Below are positions 9,814 through 22,000 of a stretch of 64,000 nt of DNA, one piece after another. The translations under genes and the position numbers were made by a program. Source of the DNA: Mesostigma viride (Eukaryota; Streptophyta; Mesostigmatophyceae; Mesostigmatales; Mesostigmataceae); the NCBI GenBank assembly GCA_009746045.1, contig RPFO01001179.1:62001-126000 (forward strand). The letters run 5' to 3'. The notes beneath the pieces are model-generated. The model made no database searches. It was not told the DNA's origin and was given only the letters and a program-made list of their open reading frames with translations. How positions within the stretch are numbered: position 1 is the stretch's first letter; every line of letters begins with the position of its first letter.

Positions 9814-11209
9814 ACAAGAAAAAAGTGGGGGAGGGGGGGCTATCGCCCCCCCTCCCCGACTTGAGAGGACGTGACTCGCCGCTAGCGGCCCAGAGGCCGA
9901 TAGTCGACCTTCTGGGCGCCAACCGCACCGGCCCGCGCGACGCGCCAAGACCCTTCCACGGAGGACGCGCGAGCGGACGACTCCGACCGGGACGAACCGC
10001 CGCCGTGCGCCACGCGCAACGGACCCTTCCCCGTGAACACCGTGAAAGCTCTCCGAGCGTGAGATACTTGGAAATTTCGTCACGTTCGTATCGAAAATGA
10101 AATTTCTGACAAATTTGTCAGCTCGGACTGAACCACCATGAATTTCAGCATACCATTAGATTGAATTGAATTGAATTGAATTGTCACATAACTCCGTTGG
10201 GAGTATATGTAGCACATAGCCCAGAGAAGGGGCATATGGCCTATCATACATTCTAGGCTACTTCATGCAAGGGTGCGTTCCAAATATTGTAGGCATTTTT
10301 TATGAGTTATGGCTGGGATGAGTAGGTCATCCACCAACATCTGGGTGTAGTTCGTGGCATGTTTCCCTACCCTTTTGGGAATGCCCTTGGGGCCAGGCCA
10401 GGTCAGAATATGCCGCCCTGGCCGGCCAAGCCGCTGGGGCCTGCCACACCAAAGTCCCTATATGAGTGTGCTTTGGTCCCAATATGGACACTAAACTGTT
10501 TTAGGTTAGTTTGTGGACATTACCATGCAAGGTGCAACTGGCTCCTATTGTTAGGCGCGAGTTGGACATGATTTGAGGGCTAAAAGCTAAAATTGTTTGC
10601 TGACACAGCTAGCCCGCAACACACGTAGCATAGGTGTCACACTTCATGTAGTGTTCAAGTTGGGGCATGATGCAGACAATGTTTGTTCCAACTCTGATTT
10701 ATTATAATGAGTTGTCTTGAGCACTTCATAATGAGATTAGCACAGCTCATTTTAAGACACACCACCGCATCTTTATAAAACAATCCCATCCAATTCCCAA
10801 CTTCACCATGGAATGGCCATCAAATGTTAGCATGCGCACGATCGCTCATGCCCACTTCAAAATCACCTTAAGAAAGAAAGTTTTGTATTCGCTAACTTCT
10901 TTATAACCACCACCAGTATGGGGCAACCACAGGCCCTCACTGTGACCACTGTGACCACGGCAAGGGCACGCCATCACATGCAGCCATAAATGTAGCTAAC
11001 GAAGCAAGGCCAGCTGGTATCCAGGCGGCATGTTGCCACCACACACGTCTCGGTTACGGCGCGGTCACCCATCTTCATGTCCCTGCAAATATGCACCCCA
11101 TAGCAACGTGTGACAAACCACAAGACCCCACGGTGCCCTTTTGCGGGATCGCAGGGCATGGCAGGGCATGTGCGTGTGTACCACCCCTACCTGCCTGCCC
11201 AACGCCCCA

Positions 11210-11509
11210 CTCCCCATGCCCCAAGATTCATGGCTCGTGCCCCAGGTCCCCTGCCCCGTCCCACCTGCCCACTGTGCCCCTGCTTGAGACTTGCCTCTGA
11301 CCACATCACGTGCAGGTGGCTGAGGGCCTGCCCCATGCCCCAGTCCCCACGACCTGTGACTCATAGCTTCAGAAAGGCTCCCCCTGCCCCCTGCCGCCTG
11401 GACCCTGCCCCCCCCCCTCCCCCCTTCCCCCTGTCCCCATGCCCTCCTCCCTGTGGTGCCCCCGCTGGATGGCTTGCCAATAATCACATCTCGTGCATGT
11501 GGCTGCCTT

Positions 11510-11565
<56 letters not shown>

Positions 11566-11690
11566 CCTGACCCATGCCATATACCCCACGCCCCAAGCCT
11601 CGTGCCCCATGTCCCCAAGTTTCATGGCTCGTGCCCCAGGTCCCCTGCCCCGTCCCACCTGCCCACTCTGCCCCTGCTTGTGACTTGAGT
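11210..11690. repeat. C-rich flank with a direct duplication and a (GGCT)n tract
   Basis: A block of about 65 bp (TTCATGGCTCGTGCCCCAGG... CCCCTGCTT) occurs at about 11227-11285 and again at about 11623-11682. Between them lies a GGCT tetranucleotide tract (11511-11564, about 13 copies). The plus strand is C-rich here and becomes strongly G-rich at the satellite start near 11697, so GC skew flips within a few bases. A similar C-rich zone follows satellite A2 (17050-17280). Confidence 0.8.
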
Positions 11691-11696
11691 CTGGGC

Positions 11697-13235
11697 TCGC
11701 ATGCGTGCGTGGGTGTGGGGGGGGAGTGGCATGCATGCGTGGGTGTGGTGGGTGGCTGGCATGCATAAGTGGGGTTAGGGGGGGGCTGGCACGCGTGTGT
11801 GGGTTCGTGGGGTGGCTGCCATGCGTGCGTGGGTGTGTGGGGTGGCTGGCATGCGTACGTGGGTGTGGGGGGTGGCTGGCATGCATAAGTGGGTTTGTGA
11901 TGGGCTGGCATGCGTGCGTGGGTTGGTGGGGTGGCTGGCATGCATGCGTGCATGTGGGGGGTCGCTGGCATGCATGCGTGGGTTTGTGGGGTAGCTGGCA
12001 TGCAGGCGTGGGTGTGGGAGGGGCTGGCATGCATGCGTGGGTGTGGGGGGTGGCTGGCATGCATGCCTGCATGTGGGGTGGGGCTGGCATGCGTGCGTGG
12101 GTGTGGGGGGGGCTCGCATGCGTGCGTGGGTGTGTGGGGGGGCTCGCATGCGTGCGTGGGTGTGGGGGGGAGCTGCCATGCATGCGTGGGTGTGGTGGGG
12201 GGCTGCCATGCATGCGTGGGGTTAGGGGGGGCTGGCACGCGTGTGTGGGTTGGTGGGGTGGCTGCCATGCGTGCGTGGGTGTGTGGGGTGGCTGGCATGC
12301 GTACGTGGGTGTGGGGGGTGGCTGGCATGCATAAGTGGGTTTGTGATGGGCTGGCATGCGTGCGTGGGTTGGTGGGGTGGCTGGCATGCGGGCGTGGGTG
12401 TGGGAGGGGCTGGCATGCATGCGTGGGTGTGGGGGGGGCTGCCATGCGTGTGTCGGGGGGATGGCATGCGTGGGTGGTTGGCGGGGGAGTGGCATGCATG
12501 CGTGGGTGTGGTGGGGAGCTGCCATGCATGCGTGGTTTTAAGGGGGGGCTGGCACGCGTGCGTGGGTTCGTGGGGTGGCTGCCATGCGTGCGTGGGGGTG
12601 GGGGGTGGCTGGCATGCGTAAGTGGCTGTGGGGGTTGCTGGAATGCATAAGTGGGTTGTGGGGTGGCTGGCATGCGTGCGTGGGTGTGGGGGGTCGCTGG
12701 CATGCATGCGTGGGTTTGTGGGGTAGCTGGCATGCGGGCGTGGGTGTGGGAGGGGCTGGCATGCATGCGTGGGTGTGGGGGTGGCTGGCATGCATGCCTG
12801 CATGTGGGGTAGGGCTGGCATGCGTGCGTGGGTGTGGGGGGGGCTGCCATGCGTGTGTCGGGGGGCTGGCATGCGTGGGTGGTTGGCGGGGGAGTGGCAT
12901 GCATGCGTGGGTGTGGTGGGGAGCTGCCATGCATGCGTGGTTTTAAGGGGGGGCTGGCACGCGTGCGTGGGTTCGTGGGGTGGCTGCCATGCGTGCGTGG
13001 GGGTGGGGGGTGGCTGGCATGCGTAAGTGGCTGTGGGGGTTGCTGGAATGCATAAGTGGGTTGTGGGGTGGCTGGCATGCGTGCGTGGGTGTGGGGGTGG
13101 CTGGCATGCGTGCGTGGATTGGTGGGGTGGCTGGCATGCATGCGGGCATGTGGGGGGTGGCTGGAATCCATGCGTGGGTTTGTGGGGTATAGCTAACATG
13201 TGTGCGTGGGTGTGGGAGGGGCTGGCATGCATGCG
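11697..13235. repeat. Satellite array A1, ~30-bp G-rich monomer
   Basis: Degenerate monomers of 28-31 bp with consensus GGCTGGCATGCGTGCGTGGG followed by TGTGGGGGGT. Alternating purine-pyrimidine GCATGCATGCGTGCATGTG runs and G6-8 runs make Z-DNA and G-quadruplex formation plausible. The period near 30 keeps frames open for hundreds of codons on both strands (His/Pro/Thr/Ala-rich on minus, Gly/Trp/Cys/Ala-rich on plus); these frames are artefacts of the repeat. A1 has a rearranged higher-order pattern relative to A4-A8. Confidence 0.95.
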
Positions 13236-13249
13236 TTGGTTGACATGCC

Positions 13250-13596
13250 ATGGATGAAAAACGCCAAGAAGAGTATATGGCCCCGCTGCCACCAAAAATC
13301 ACCTGGTTGATCAACCAAGGGGATAGCCTGCACAGTGAGACACAAACACAGCAGACCCAGCCAAGCAAAATTCAGGTTGTAAGCGAGTGGAGATTACTTT
13401 TGACATGCTTGATGAAGAAATATATAACACACCTTCTATTGTCACACCTTCTATAAACAAATGGTTGATTGATCACCTTATACACCACGTAAACATGCTA
13501 CCAGACGCGCTCTTCAGTCCAGTCAAAATCCACGTGCGAAGCAAGTCAGCTTACGCAGAAAGCACCATGAATGTCAGCCAGTACAGCAGTAAATGA
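13250..13596 (+). CDS. Small ORFs of module P (unit 1), possibly decayed coding sequence
   Basis: The sequence after the satellite opens with an ATG and a 68-codon frame (13250-13456), overlapped by a 69-codon frame (13387-13596) containing NKWLIDHLIHHVNMLPDAL. Near-identical copies occur in units 3-8. In the divergent unit 2 the residues of both frames lie in one continuous frame (17292-17603). No known domain is recognised. Either the sequence once coded and has decayed in most units, or the frames are chance. Low confidence as a gene. Confidence 0.2.
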
Positions 13597-14176
13597 CGCC
13601 CCAAACCCGTGACCAGGCAAGCATCCAGAGGGGCTTTCACCGCCCAGTATATTCCAGAAAAAAGCATCACAGATCCTTGGGCAACGGACGTTCACACAGG
13701 ACATGCGAAGGACCATGAAGATGGCGTCCTGCACGGCTAAGAAAATAAAACGCAGACCCTTGCTACGCTATGTCTTTGCTGCGACTAGGTGGATTCTGCG
13801 AAATGGAAAGAACGCAACCATGAAAATGCATCAGAAAGAGAGCAGGTACTACCCCGGTCATCGAAACAAACGCCTCACCATCGGCATCGCCGGTTACGTC
13901 CCGTGGCAAAAAATCCAGCGTTCTTTCCAATATGATGTGGCGACAGCAGAAGCTCGTTGGCCACACCCCAAGCCTTCCACGAACAGCAAACTGATTTCAC
14001 TAGGCAACCAATACGTAAAGCAGTTAAGCATGATACTACAATACCTAAATCTACAACGACATTCCATTTCCAGGTCGCCATAGCGACACGGACCTCTCCC
14101 ACGCAGGTATCACTCCGTTGACGCACCTCCAGCTCATAAAATTTCGCACTTGCTCTTCAAACATAAAATTTTGACG

Positions 14177-14183
14177 TATAAAA
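14177..14183 (+). promoter_or_regulatory. TATA box of module P (unit 1)
   Basis: TATAAAA sits 2 bp before CATGGCTGCGCATTCC. The same box occurs at 18069 (unit 2, divergent flanks), 26015 (unit 4), 31007 (unit 5), 35875 (unit 6), 40573 (unit 7) and 44582 (unit 8). Unit 3 lacks the T of the box because about 200 bp just upstream are deleted (junction near 21840). Conservation between units 1 and 2, whose flanks are diverged, suggests the box is functional or was until recently. What it would transcribe is unknown. Confidence 0.45.
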
Positions 14184-15501
14184 CCATGGCTGCGCATTCC
14201 CCATCCCAATTTTCTAGCCTACGTTGCCTGCCATCGCCAGCCAGCACAAGGAAAATTGCTCGCGCAGCACGTCACTTTGTTTTTCGCCCCGAGCACCTGC
14301 CGAGCATGCGATATACTTTAGAGATATTTCGGTGGAAGATACTTGGAAATTTCGTTACGTTCGTATTTCCATTGAAAATGTGCCAAATTTCGGCCTGAAC
14401 TATTTCGCCCCACCCTGACTGAACGCCTGTTAGGTTCTGAACATTCCACCCGTCCTGCAAATTTGATCCATCCGTTCAGAAAATCGCATTCCATTCATGT
14501 TGTGGCCCTAACCTCGAGCGCGTAATTCGAAACGGCGTGCACCGGTTGGTCCCCTTGTCCAAAGTGGTGCAACGGGAAACTGCGAAAAGTTTGAGGGGAG
14601 ATCCATTCGCCAGTAGCTTGTTTGACGTTTAAAAGAGTCAACGCGCCGTAATTCCTGAGGCCGCGCGGATTGGCGAGACGCCCCACCTGCCCGCAAAAGT
14701 CTGAACATGTTCAGCGTTTCAGCACCCGTTCAGAACTTGTGACAGTCGATCTCCAAGGTTTGGGGATTTTCTTTGTACTACGGCGATTGGCCATCTCGCA
14801 ACGGTCCTGGACGTCGTCCGCTCCCGCGCTAGGGGGCGCGGGGGACGGCCCCACCTTCGGCCTACGGCCTCGGCCAAAGTTTTCGGGCTTCATAAATCGT
14901 AGTTACTAGTAGGGGACTAGTGGGGGGGCCAAGGCCCCCCACTTTTTCGGACGCACTACGCCACCAGGGGCCCTGAGGCCCCCGCCGAAAGCTTCGACCC
15001 GCCGGGTTGAGCCCGCCGACCGGCCCGGCCCCTACGCCGGGGGGCGAACGCTCGGCGGCCTTCCTTTGGGGGCTTCCCATCGCGCGCGCTCGCGCCGGCC
15101 TGCCGCACCGTCGATCCCACGCTCCGTCCCTCACGTGCACGTCCAGCACGCGTCGTACTACTAGTACATCAACCCAGTCCGAATAGTACCGTATATTGTG
15201 AGACGTCGCCGTTCATTGCATGCAAGTATTTCGTTACTCATTACTTCCTAACAACTGAAACTGACAATGCAGCTATGCCATGCAGGACACAATGTGGGTA
15301 CCGCTTTTTGCAAGCGGCAGCCATAACGACCAAACACTTCCATGCAAACTCCCATGTTCATCATTCATTAATATTCATTGAGTGGCAATCCTTTGTAAAC
15401 ACATGCACCGTCGTTCATGCCCACCATGACTTCATGTAGACAACGTTTTGTACATTACTCGACAGTGCCCTTGTGCGCGACCGTGGGGCGTGCCCTGTCC
15501 A

Positions 15502-17040
15502 TTCGTGGGTGTGGTGGGGAGCTGCCATGCATGCGTGGGTTTAGAGGGTGGCTGGCATGTGTGCCTGGGTTTGTGGGGTGGCTGCCATGCGTGCGTGGGT
15601 GTGGGGGGTGGCTGGCATGCGTACGTGGGTGTGGGGGGTGGCTAGCATGCACGTGCATGCGGGGGGTGGCTGGCATGCATGCGTGCATGTGGGGGGTGGC
15701 TGGCATGCATGCGTGGGTTTGTGGGGTGGCTGATATGCGTGCGTGGGTGTGGGGGGTGGCTGGCATGCGTATGTGGGTGTGGGGGGTGGCTGGCATGCAC
15801 GTGCATGTGGGGGGTGGCTGTCATGCATGCGTGCATGTGGGGGGTGGCTGGCATGCGTGCGTGGGTTTGTGGGGGGGTGGCATACGTGCGTGGGTGTGGG
15901 GGTGGCTGGCATGCGTGCATGGGTTTGTGGGGTGGCTGGCATGCATGCGTGGGTGTGGGCGGGAGCTGCCATGCACGCATGTGGGGCGGGGCAGGCTGGC
16001 ATGCGTGCGTGGGTGTGGGGGGGGACGGCATGCGTACTTGGTGACGGGGGTGGCTGGCATGCATAAGTGGGTTTGTGGGGTGGCTGGCATGCATGCGTGC
16101 ATGTGGGGGGGGCTGGCACGCGTGTGTGGGTTTGGGGGGGGCTGGCATGCATGCGTGTGGGGGGGGGGGGCTGACATGCATGCGTGGGTGTGGGTGGCTG
16201 GCATGCGTGCCTGGGTTTGGGGGTGGGCTGCCATGCGTGCGTGGGTTTAGGGGGTGGCTGGCATGCGTGCCTGGGTTCGTGGGGTGGGCTGCCATGCGTG
16301 CGTGGGTGTGGGGGGTGGCTGGCATGCACGTGCATGTGGGGGGTGGCTGGCATCCATGCGTGCGTGTGGGAGGTGGCTGGCATGCATGCGTGGGCTCGTG
16401 GGGTGGCTGGGATGCGTGCGTGGGTGTGGGGGTGGCTGGCATGCGTGCATGGGTTTGTGGGGTGGCTGGAATGCAAGCATGCATGTGGGGGGGGGCTTGT
16501 TTGCATGTGGGGTGGCTGGCAAGCATGCGTGCATGTGGGGGGTGGCTGGCATGTGTTTTGGGGTTGGGGGGGCGGCTGCCATGCGTGCGTGGGTGTGGGG
16601 GGGGCTGGCATGCATGCATGCATGTGGGGGGGGCTGGCATCCATGCGTGGGTTTGTGGGGTGGCTGGCATGCATGCATGCACGAGGGGAGGGGCTGGCAT
16701 GCGTGCGTGGGTGTGGGGGGGGCGTACGTGGGTATGGGGGGTGGCTGGCATGCGTCCGTGGGTGTGGGGGCGGAGTGGCATGCATGCGTGGGTGTGGTGG
16801 GGGGCTGCCATGCATGCGTGGGTTTAGGGGGGGGCTGGCATGCGTGCCTGGGTTCGTGGGGTGGCTGCCATGTGTGCGTGGGTGTGAAGGGTGGCTGGCA
16901 TGCGTACGTGGGTGTGGGGGGTGGCTGGCATGCATAAGTGGGTTTGTGTAAGGGGGGGGGGTGGCTGGCATGCGTGCGTGGGCATGGGGGTGGCTGGCAT
17001 GCGTGCGTGGGTTGGTGGGGTGCCTGGCATGCATGCGTGG
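15502..17040. repeat. Satellite array A2
   Basis: About 30-bp monomers of the same family as A1, but in a different order and with private variants (GCATGCACGTGCATG, GGGTTTAGGGGG). Single TTTAGGG heptamers are embedded in some monomers but never in tandem. It lacks the regular 445-bp higher-order period of A4-A8. Confidence 0.95.
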
Positions 17041-17291
17041 GCCCGCGGTGCCCCTGATTGCTGTCTGGCCCCTAATCATGTGGATGTGGCTGGCTGCCTG
17101 CCCTCCTGTTTGCCCCATCCCCAAACCCCATGCCGCAAGGCTCGTAGCTCAAGCCCCATGGCTCATGCCCCATGGCCCTTGCCTGCCAGCCTACCTGTGC
17201 TGTATACCCTTGCAGCCTTTCCTGCCTCGCCTGGCGTGGCCTGCCCTGCCCTCTCTGCCCTCCCGCCCGCCCATGCGGTCCGTTGCCACGG

Positions 17292-17603
17292 ATGGAAAAT
17301 GAGAAGAAAACGAATATGGCCCCGCTGGCACCACAAATCACCTGGTTGGTCAACCAAGGGGATAGCCTGCACAATGAGACAGGAACACAGAAGACCCAGC
17401 AAAGCAAGATTCAGGTTGTAAGCCAGTGGAGATTACTTTTGACTTGCTTGATGAAGAAATATAAAACACATTCTACTGTCACACCTTCTATGAACAAATG
17501 GTTGATTGATCACCTTATACACCACGTAAACATGTTACCAGACGCGCTCTTCACCCCAGTGAAAATCCACGCGCGAAGCAAGGCAGATTATCTTACGCAG
17601 TAA
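17292..17603 (+). CDS. 103-codon ORF of module P' (unit 2), unknown
   Basis: A continuous frame from ATG 17292 to a TAA at 17601-17603. It includes MAPLAPQITWLVNQGDSLHN, SKIQVVSQWRLLLTCLMKKY and NKWLIDHLIHHVNMLPDAL. In the other units the equivalent stretch is covered by two overlapping frames instead of one. Differences from unit 1 include several conservative replacements (I/V, S/N, K/Q, E/Q, S/T). There is no signal peptide, membrane segment or known domain. It could be a relic of a gene captured by the repeat. A further 87-codon frame (17651-17914) follows, also without a family. Confidence 0.25.
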   Translation: MENEKKTNMAPLAPQITWLVNQGDSLHNETGTQKTQQSKIQVVSQWRLLLTCLMKKYKTHSTVTPSMNKWLIDHLIHHVNMLPDALFTPVKIHARSKADYLTQ

Positions 17604-18068
17604 GCACCATGAATGTCAGCGAGTACAGCAGTAAATGACTCCCTAAACTCATGACCAGGCAAGCATCCACAGGGGCGTTCACCGCCCAGTATATTCCAGA
17701 AAAAAGCATCACAGATTCTAGCCCGGTCATCGAAACAAACGACTCACCATCGGCATCGCCAGCGTACGTCCCGTGGCAACAAGTGATTCCAGCGTTCATT
17801 CCAATATTGTGTGACGACAACAGAAACTCGTCGGCCACACCCACGCCTTCCACGAACAGCAAACTGATTTCACTAGGCACCCAATACGTCAAGCAAAGAA
17901 GCACGATAACATAATACCTAAATCTACAACGACATTCCATTTCCAGGTCCCTAGCTATCGCAGCAGGCCATAGCGCCCCGAACCTCTCCCACGCACGTGA
18001 CTGCCCACCGACGTCCAGCCAGATCAGAAACAATTTAAAGGTACGCATCGAAATGGAACATTGAACGC

Positions 18069-18075
18069 TATAAAA
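18069..18075 (+). promoter_or_regulatory. TATA box of module P' (unit 2)
   Basis: TATAAAA followed by GCAATGCCCACGCATTG, at the place of the box in module P of the other units although the flanks have diverged. Confidence 0.4.
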
Positions 18076-19005
18076 GCAATGCCCACGCATTGTCCATCCC
18101 CAATTTTCCAGGCAGCGTTGACCGCCATCCCCAGCCAGCAGGAAATTAAATTAAGTGCTGTCGCAGCATGTCGCACCCTCTCCCCCTCGCAGTCCTGGTT
18201 TATGCACGTTCGATTGCTTGGGCGCGTCCAGGCGGTCCAGCACCGCGTACTACCCACTTGAAAATCCTCCCAAGTCATTTATTTCCAGCTTGGTAAGTAC
18301 GGAATCTGGCAGAAATTCGTCCAGCAAGCATCATACTACTCTCCACTCCTCCAACTCAAATTTTGCGTATAATTTTAGAATAAATATCAGTCACATCATG
18401 TTCAGACTATAACTTCGGTCTGAATCGAAAATTGCAACGGAAACGCTCAGTGAAACGGTTTCTGAACGAAATGCGGACAACGAAACGGCCGTAACGCCCA
18501 AAATTTCACGGTTTCTAAACATTATTTGCACGGTTTCGAAACAATTTCTGGACGTTCCGTCGAACTGACGCACTGAACGCTACGAAATTTTAGGACGGCG
18601 CCCTCTCGGCCAAGCGATGGGCCCAGTAGCCGCAGTTGATCGCCGCTAGCGATGGGATGTTTGATTCGCGACACAGAGTTTGACGCCCTCGAAGAAGCCG
18701 ACATCGTGCCGGGTTCCGTATTTTTATCTGGCCGCGGCCATTGGCTGGCCTCCTATCTGCCCGCAAAAGTGCTGAACCGGATCTGGACGTAACTGCCGTT
18801 TCAGACCCCGTTCAGACTTTGTGACAGTCGATCTGCCTAGTTTGCCACTTTTCGGGCAACTGCTCCGATTGGGCGCCACCGCGGATCTCCGGATCGCCCT
18901 GACTATCGGCCGCCCTGCGCTCGCGGTTCTCGTACGGGCCACTTTTCGGGCCTCACGGTTTGCCCAATCTTTTCGTTCGTGTTAATCGTAGTTACTAGAG
19001 GGGGA

Positions 19006-22000
19006 CAAGAAAAAAGTGGGGGAGGGGGGGCTATCGCCCCCCCTCCCCGACTTGAGAGGACGTGACTCGCCGCTAGCGGCCCAGAGGCCGATAGTCGACC
19101 TTCTGGGCGCCAACCGCACCGGCCCGCGCGACGCGCCAAGACCCTTCCACGGAGGACGCGCGAGCGGACGATTCCGACCGGGACGAACCGCCGCCGTGCG
19201 CCACGCGCAACGGACCCTTCCCCGTGAACACCGTGGAAGCTCTCCGAGCGTGAGATACTTGGAAATTTCGTCACGTTCGTATCGAAAATGAAATTTCTGA
19301 CAAATTTGTCAGCTCGGACAGAACCACAATGAATTTCCAGGTAAATAGGTGTACGTTTATTCCAAACAACCACAATGAATTTCAGCATACCATTCGATAC
19401 AACAATGATATTTCGGCGTCGGATACTTGGAAATTTCGTTACGTTCGTATCGCCAGTGAAATTCTGACAAATTTTATCCTGAACTATTTCGCATCATAAC
19501 ATGACTCCGTTGGGAGATCATCATGTAGCACTGGCTAACATATTCCCTTGCTGGATGGATGGAGGTAGGTGAAGAATTAAACCTTTTTGAATGACCTTAT
19601 TTGTCTAATTGTAATTGCCTAGCACAGTCTACCTAGAGGAGGGCCCTGATTGGCACAATTGTGGCCATGTACGTAATTATGCTACATGTCGTACATGATC
19701 TCCCAACTAGTCATGTTATAATTTATTTTCATTTTAATGCTAGCATGTCTTGTTGCATGCCCTCAAAGCTAAAATTGTTTATCACATGCAGAGAGAGCCC
19801 GCACAATGAATTTCAGCGTACCATTCATTAATTAATTATACCATGCGATATACTTTACAGATATTTCGCTGTCAAATACTTCGAAATTTGGGTACTGCTT
19901 TTTGCAAGCCAGCCATAAGGACCAAACACTCCCATGCAAACTCCCATTTTCATCATTAATTAATATTCATTGAGTGGCAATCCTTTCATTCCTTTGTTCA
20001 CACATGCACCATCCGTCATTCCCATTATTAAATTGAAAAAATTAAAACATAGCATGACTCCGTGGTGCCCACTATGACTTCATGGGGGGGGGCTGGCATG
20101 CTTGCGTGGGTGTGGGGGGCCTCGCATGCGTGCGTGGGTGTGGGGGGGGCTCGCATGCGTGCGTGGGTGTGGGGGGGAGTGGCATGCATGCGTGGGTGTG
20201 GTGGGGGGCTGCCATGCATGCGTGGGGTTAGGGGGGGGCTGGCACGCGTGTGTGGGTTCGTGGGGTGGCTGCCATGCGTGCGTGGGTGTGTGGGGTGGCT
20301 GGCATGCGTACGTGGGTGTGGGGGGTGGCTGGCATGCATAAGTGGGTTTGTGATGGGCTGGCATGCGTGCGTGGGTTGGTGGGGTGGCTGGCATGCATGC
20401 GTGCATGTGGGGGGTCGCTGGCATGCATGCGTGGGTTTGTGGGGTAGCTGGCATGCAGGCGTGGGTGTGGGAGGGGCTGGCATGCATGCGTGGGTGTGGG
20501 GGATGGCTGGCATGCATGCCTGCATGTGGGGTGGGGCTGGCATGCGTGCGTGGGTGTGTGGGGGGCTCGCATGCGTGCGTGGGTGTGGGGGGGGCTCGCA
20601 TGCGTGCGTGGGTGTGGGGGGGAGTGGCATGCATGCGTGGGTGTGGTGGGGGGCTGCCATGCATGCGTGGGGTTAGGGGGGGCTGGCACGCGTGTGTGGG
20701 TTGGTGGGGTGGCTGCCATGCGTGCGTGGGTGTGTGGGGTGGCTGGCATGCGTGCGTGGGTGTGGGGGGTGGCTGGCATGCATAAGTGGGTTTGTGATGG
20801 GCTGGCATGCGTGCGTGGGTTGGTGGGGTGGCTGGCATGCATGCGTGCATGTGGGGGGTCGCTGGCATGCATGCGTGGGTTTGTGGGGTAGCTGGCATGC
20901 GGGCGTGGGTGTGGGAGGGGCTGGCATGCATGCGTGGGTGTGGGGGTGGCTGGCATGCATGCCTGCATGTGGGGTAGGGCTGGCATGCGTGCGTGGGTGT
21001 GGGGGGGGGCTGCCATGCGTGTGTCGGGGGGCTGGCATGCGTGGGTGGTTGGCGGGGGAGTGGCATGCATGCGTGGGTGTGGTGGGGCTGGCATGCATGC
21101 GTTGGTTGACATGCCATGGATGAAAAACGCCAAGAAGAGTATATGGCCCCGCTGCCACCAAAAATCACCTGGTTGATCAACCAAGGGGATAGCCTGCACA
21201 GTGAGACACAAACACAGCAGACCCAGCAAAGCAAAATTCAGGTTGTAAGCGAGTGGAGATTACTTTTGACATGCTTGATGAAGAAATATATAACACACCT
21301 TCTATTGTCACACCTTCTATAAACAAATGGTTGATTGATCACCTTATACACCACGTAAACATGCTACCAGACGCGCTCTTCAGTCCAGTCAAAATCCACG
21401 TGCGAAGCAAGTCAGCTTACGCAGAAAGCACCATGAATGTCAGCCAGTACAGCAGTAAATGACGCCCCAAACCCGTGACCAGGCAAGCATCCAGAGGGGC
21501 TTTCACCGCCCAGTATATTCCAGAAAAAAGCATCACAGATCCTTGGGCAACGGACGTTCACACAGGACATGCGAAGGACCATGAAGATGGCGTCCTGCAC
21601 GGCTAAGAAAATAAAACGCAGACCCTTGCTACGCTATGTCTTTGCTGCGACTAGGTGGATTCGGCGAAATGGAAAGAACGCAACCATGAAAATGCATCAG
21701 AAAGAGAGCAGGTACTACCCCGGTCATCGAAACAAACGCCTCACCATCGGCATCGCCGGTTACGTCCCGTGGCAAAAAATCCAGCGTTCTTTCCAATATG
21801 ATGTGGCGACAGCAGAAGCTCGTTGGCCACACCCCAAGCCTAAAACCATGGCTGCGCATTCCCCATCCCAATTTTCTAGCCTACGTTGCCTGCCATCGCC
21901 AGCCAGCACAAGGAAAATTGCTCGCGCAGCACGTCACTTTGTTTTTCGCCCCGAGCATGCCGCACGCTTTGCCAATAATTCCCAGTTCCCACTGCCCAGC

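Larger units (their letters stand above)
9814..14917. repeat. Macrosatellite unit 1 (divergent)
   Basis: The order is GC hairpin module M (9814 to about 10140, GGGGAGGGGGGGC-TATC-GCCCCCCCTCCCC stem), a long divergent spacer (10140-11690), satellite A1 (11697-13235) and module P (13240-14917). The spacer has a TTGAA pentamer run (10162-10184) and only patchy similarity to the spacers of units 3-8, for example ACTCCGTTGGGAG and AGCTAAAATTGTTT. M is nearly identical to M in units 3-8. P ends in CATAAATCGTAGTTACTAGTAGGGGAC, the common exit sequence of the units. Confidence 0.85.
14918..19005. repeat. Macrosatellite unit 2 (most divergent)
   Basis: It starts with a different hairpin (GTGGGGGGGCC-AA-GGCCCCCCAC, 14920-14942) and a GC-rich segment unlike module M, then a spacer (15150-15500) clearly related to the other spacers (GCTTTTTGCAAGC, ATTAATATTCATTGAGTGGCA). 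Next come satellite A2 and module P' (17290-19005). P' lacks about 160 bp found in the other P modules (unit 1 about 13676-13850) and has many substitutions, so it split from the other units before their amplification. Confidence 0.85.

Noticed and set aside
9825-10100. 91-codon frame in module M (MGEGGLSPPLPDLRG...) as a gene
   Set aside because: It starts in the GC hairpin, is opposed by longer frames on the minus strand and has no recognisable feature.
11065-13295. Long His/Pro/Thr-rich and Gly/Trp-rich open frames over the satellites
   Set aside because: Open in several frames on both strands because of the ~30-bp period; no domain, no start context, no conservation beyond the DNA repeat.
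15502-17040. Telomere-like TTTAGGG heptamers in satellite monomers
   Set aside because: They occur singly inside ~30-bp monomers, never in tandem, so they are satellite variants and not telomeric or interstitial telomere tracts.
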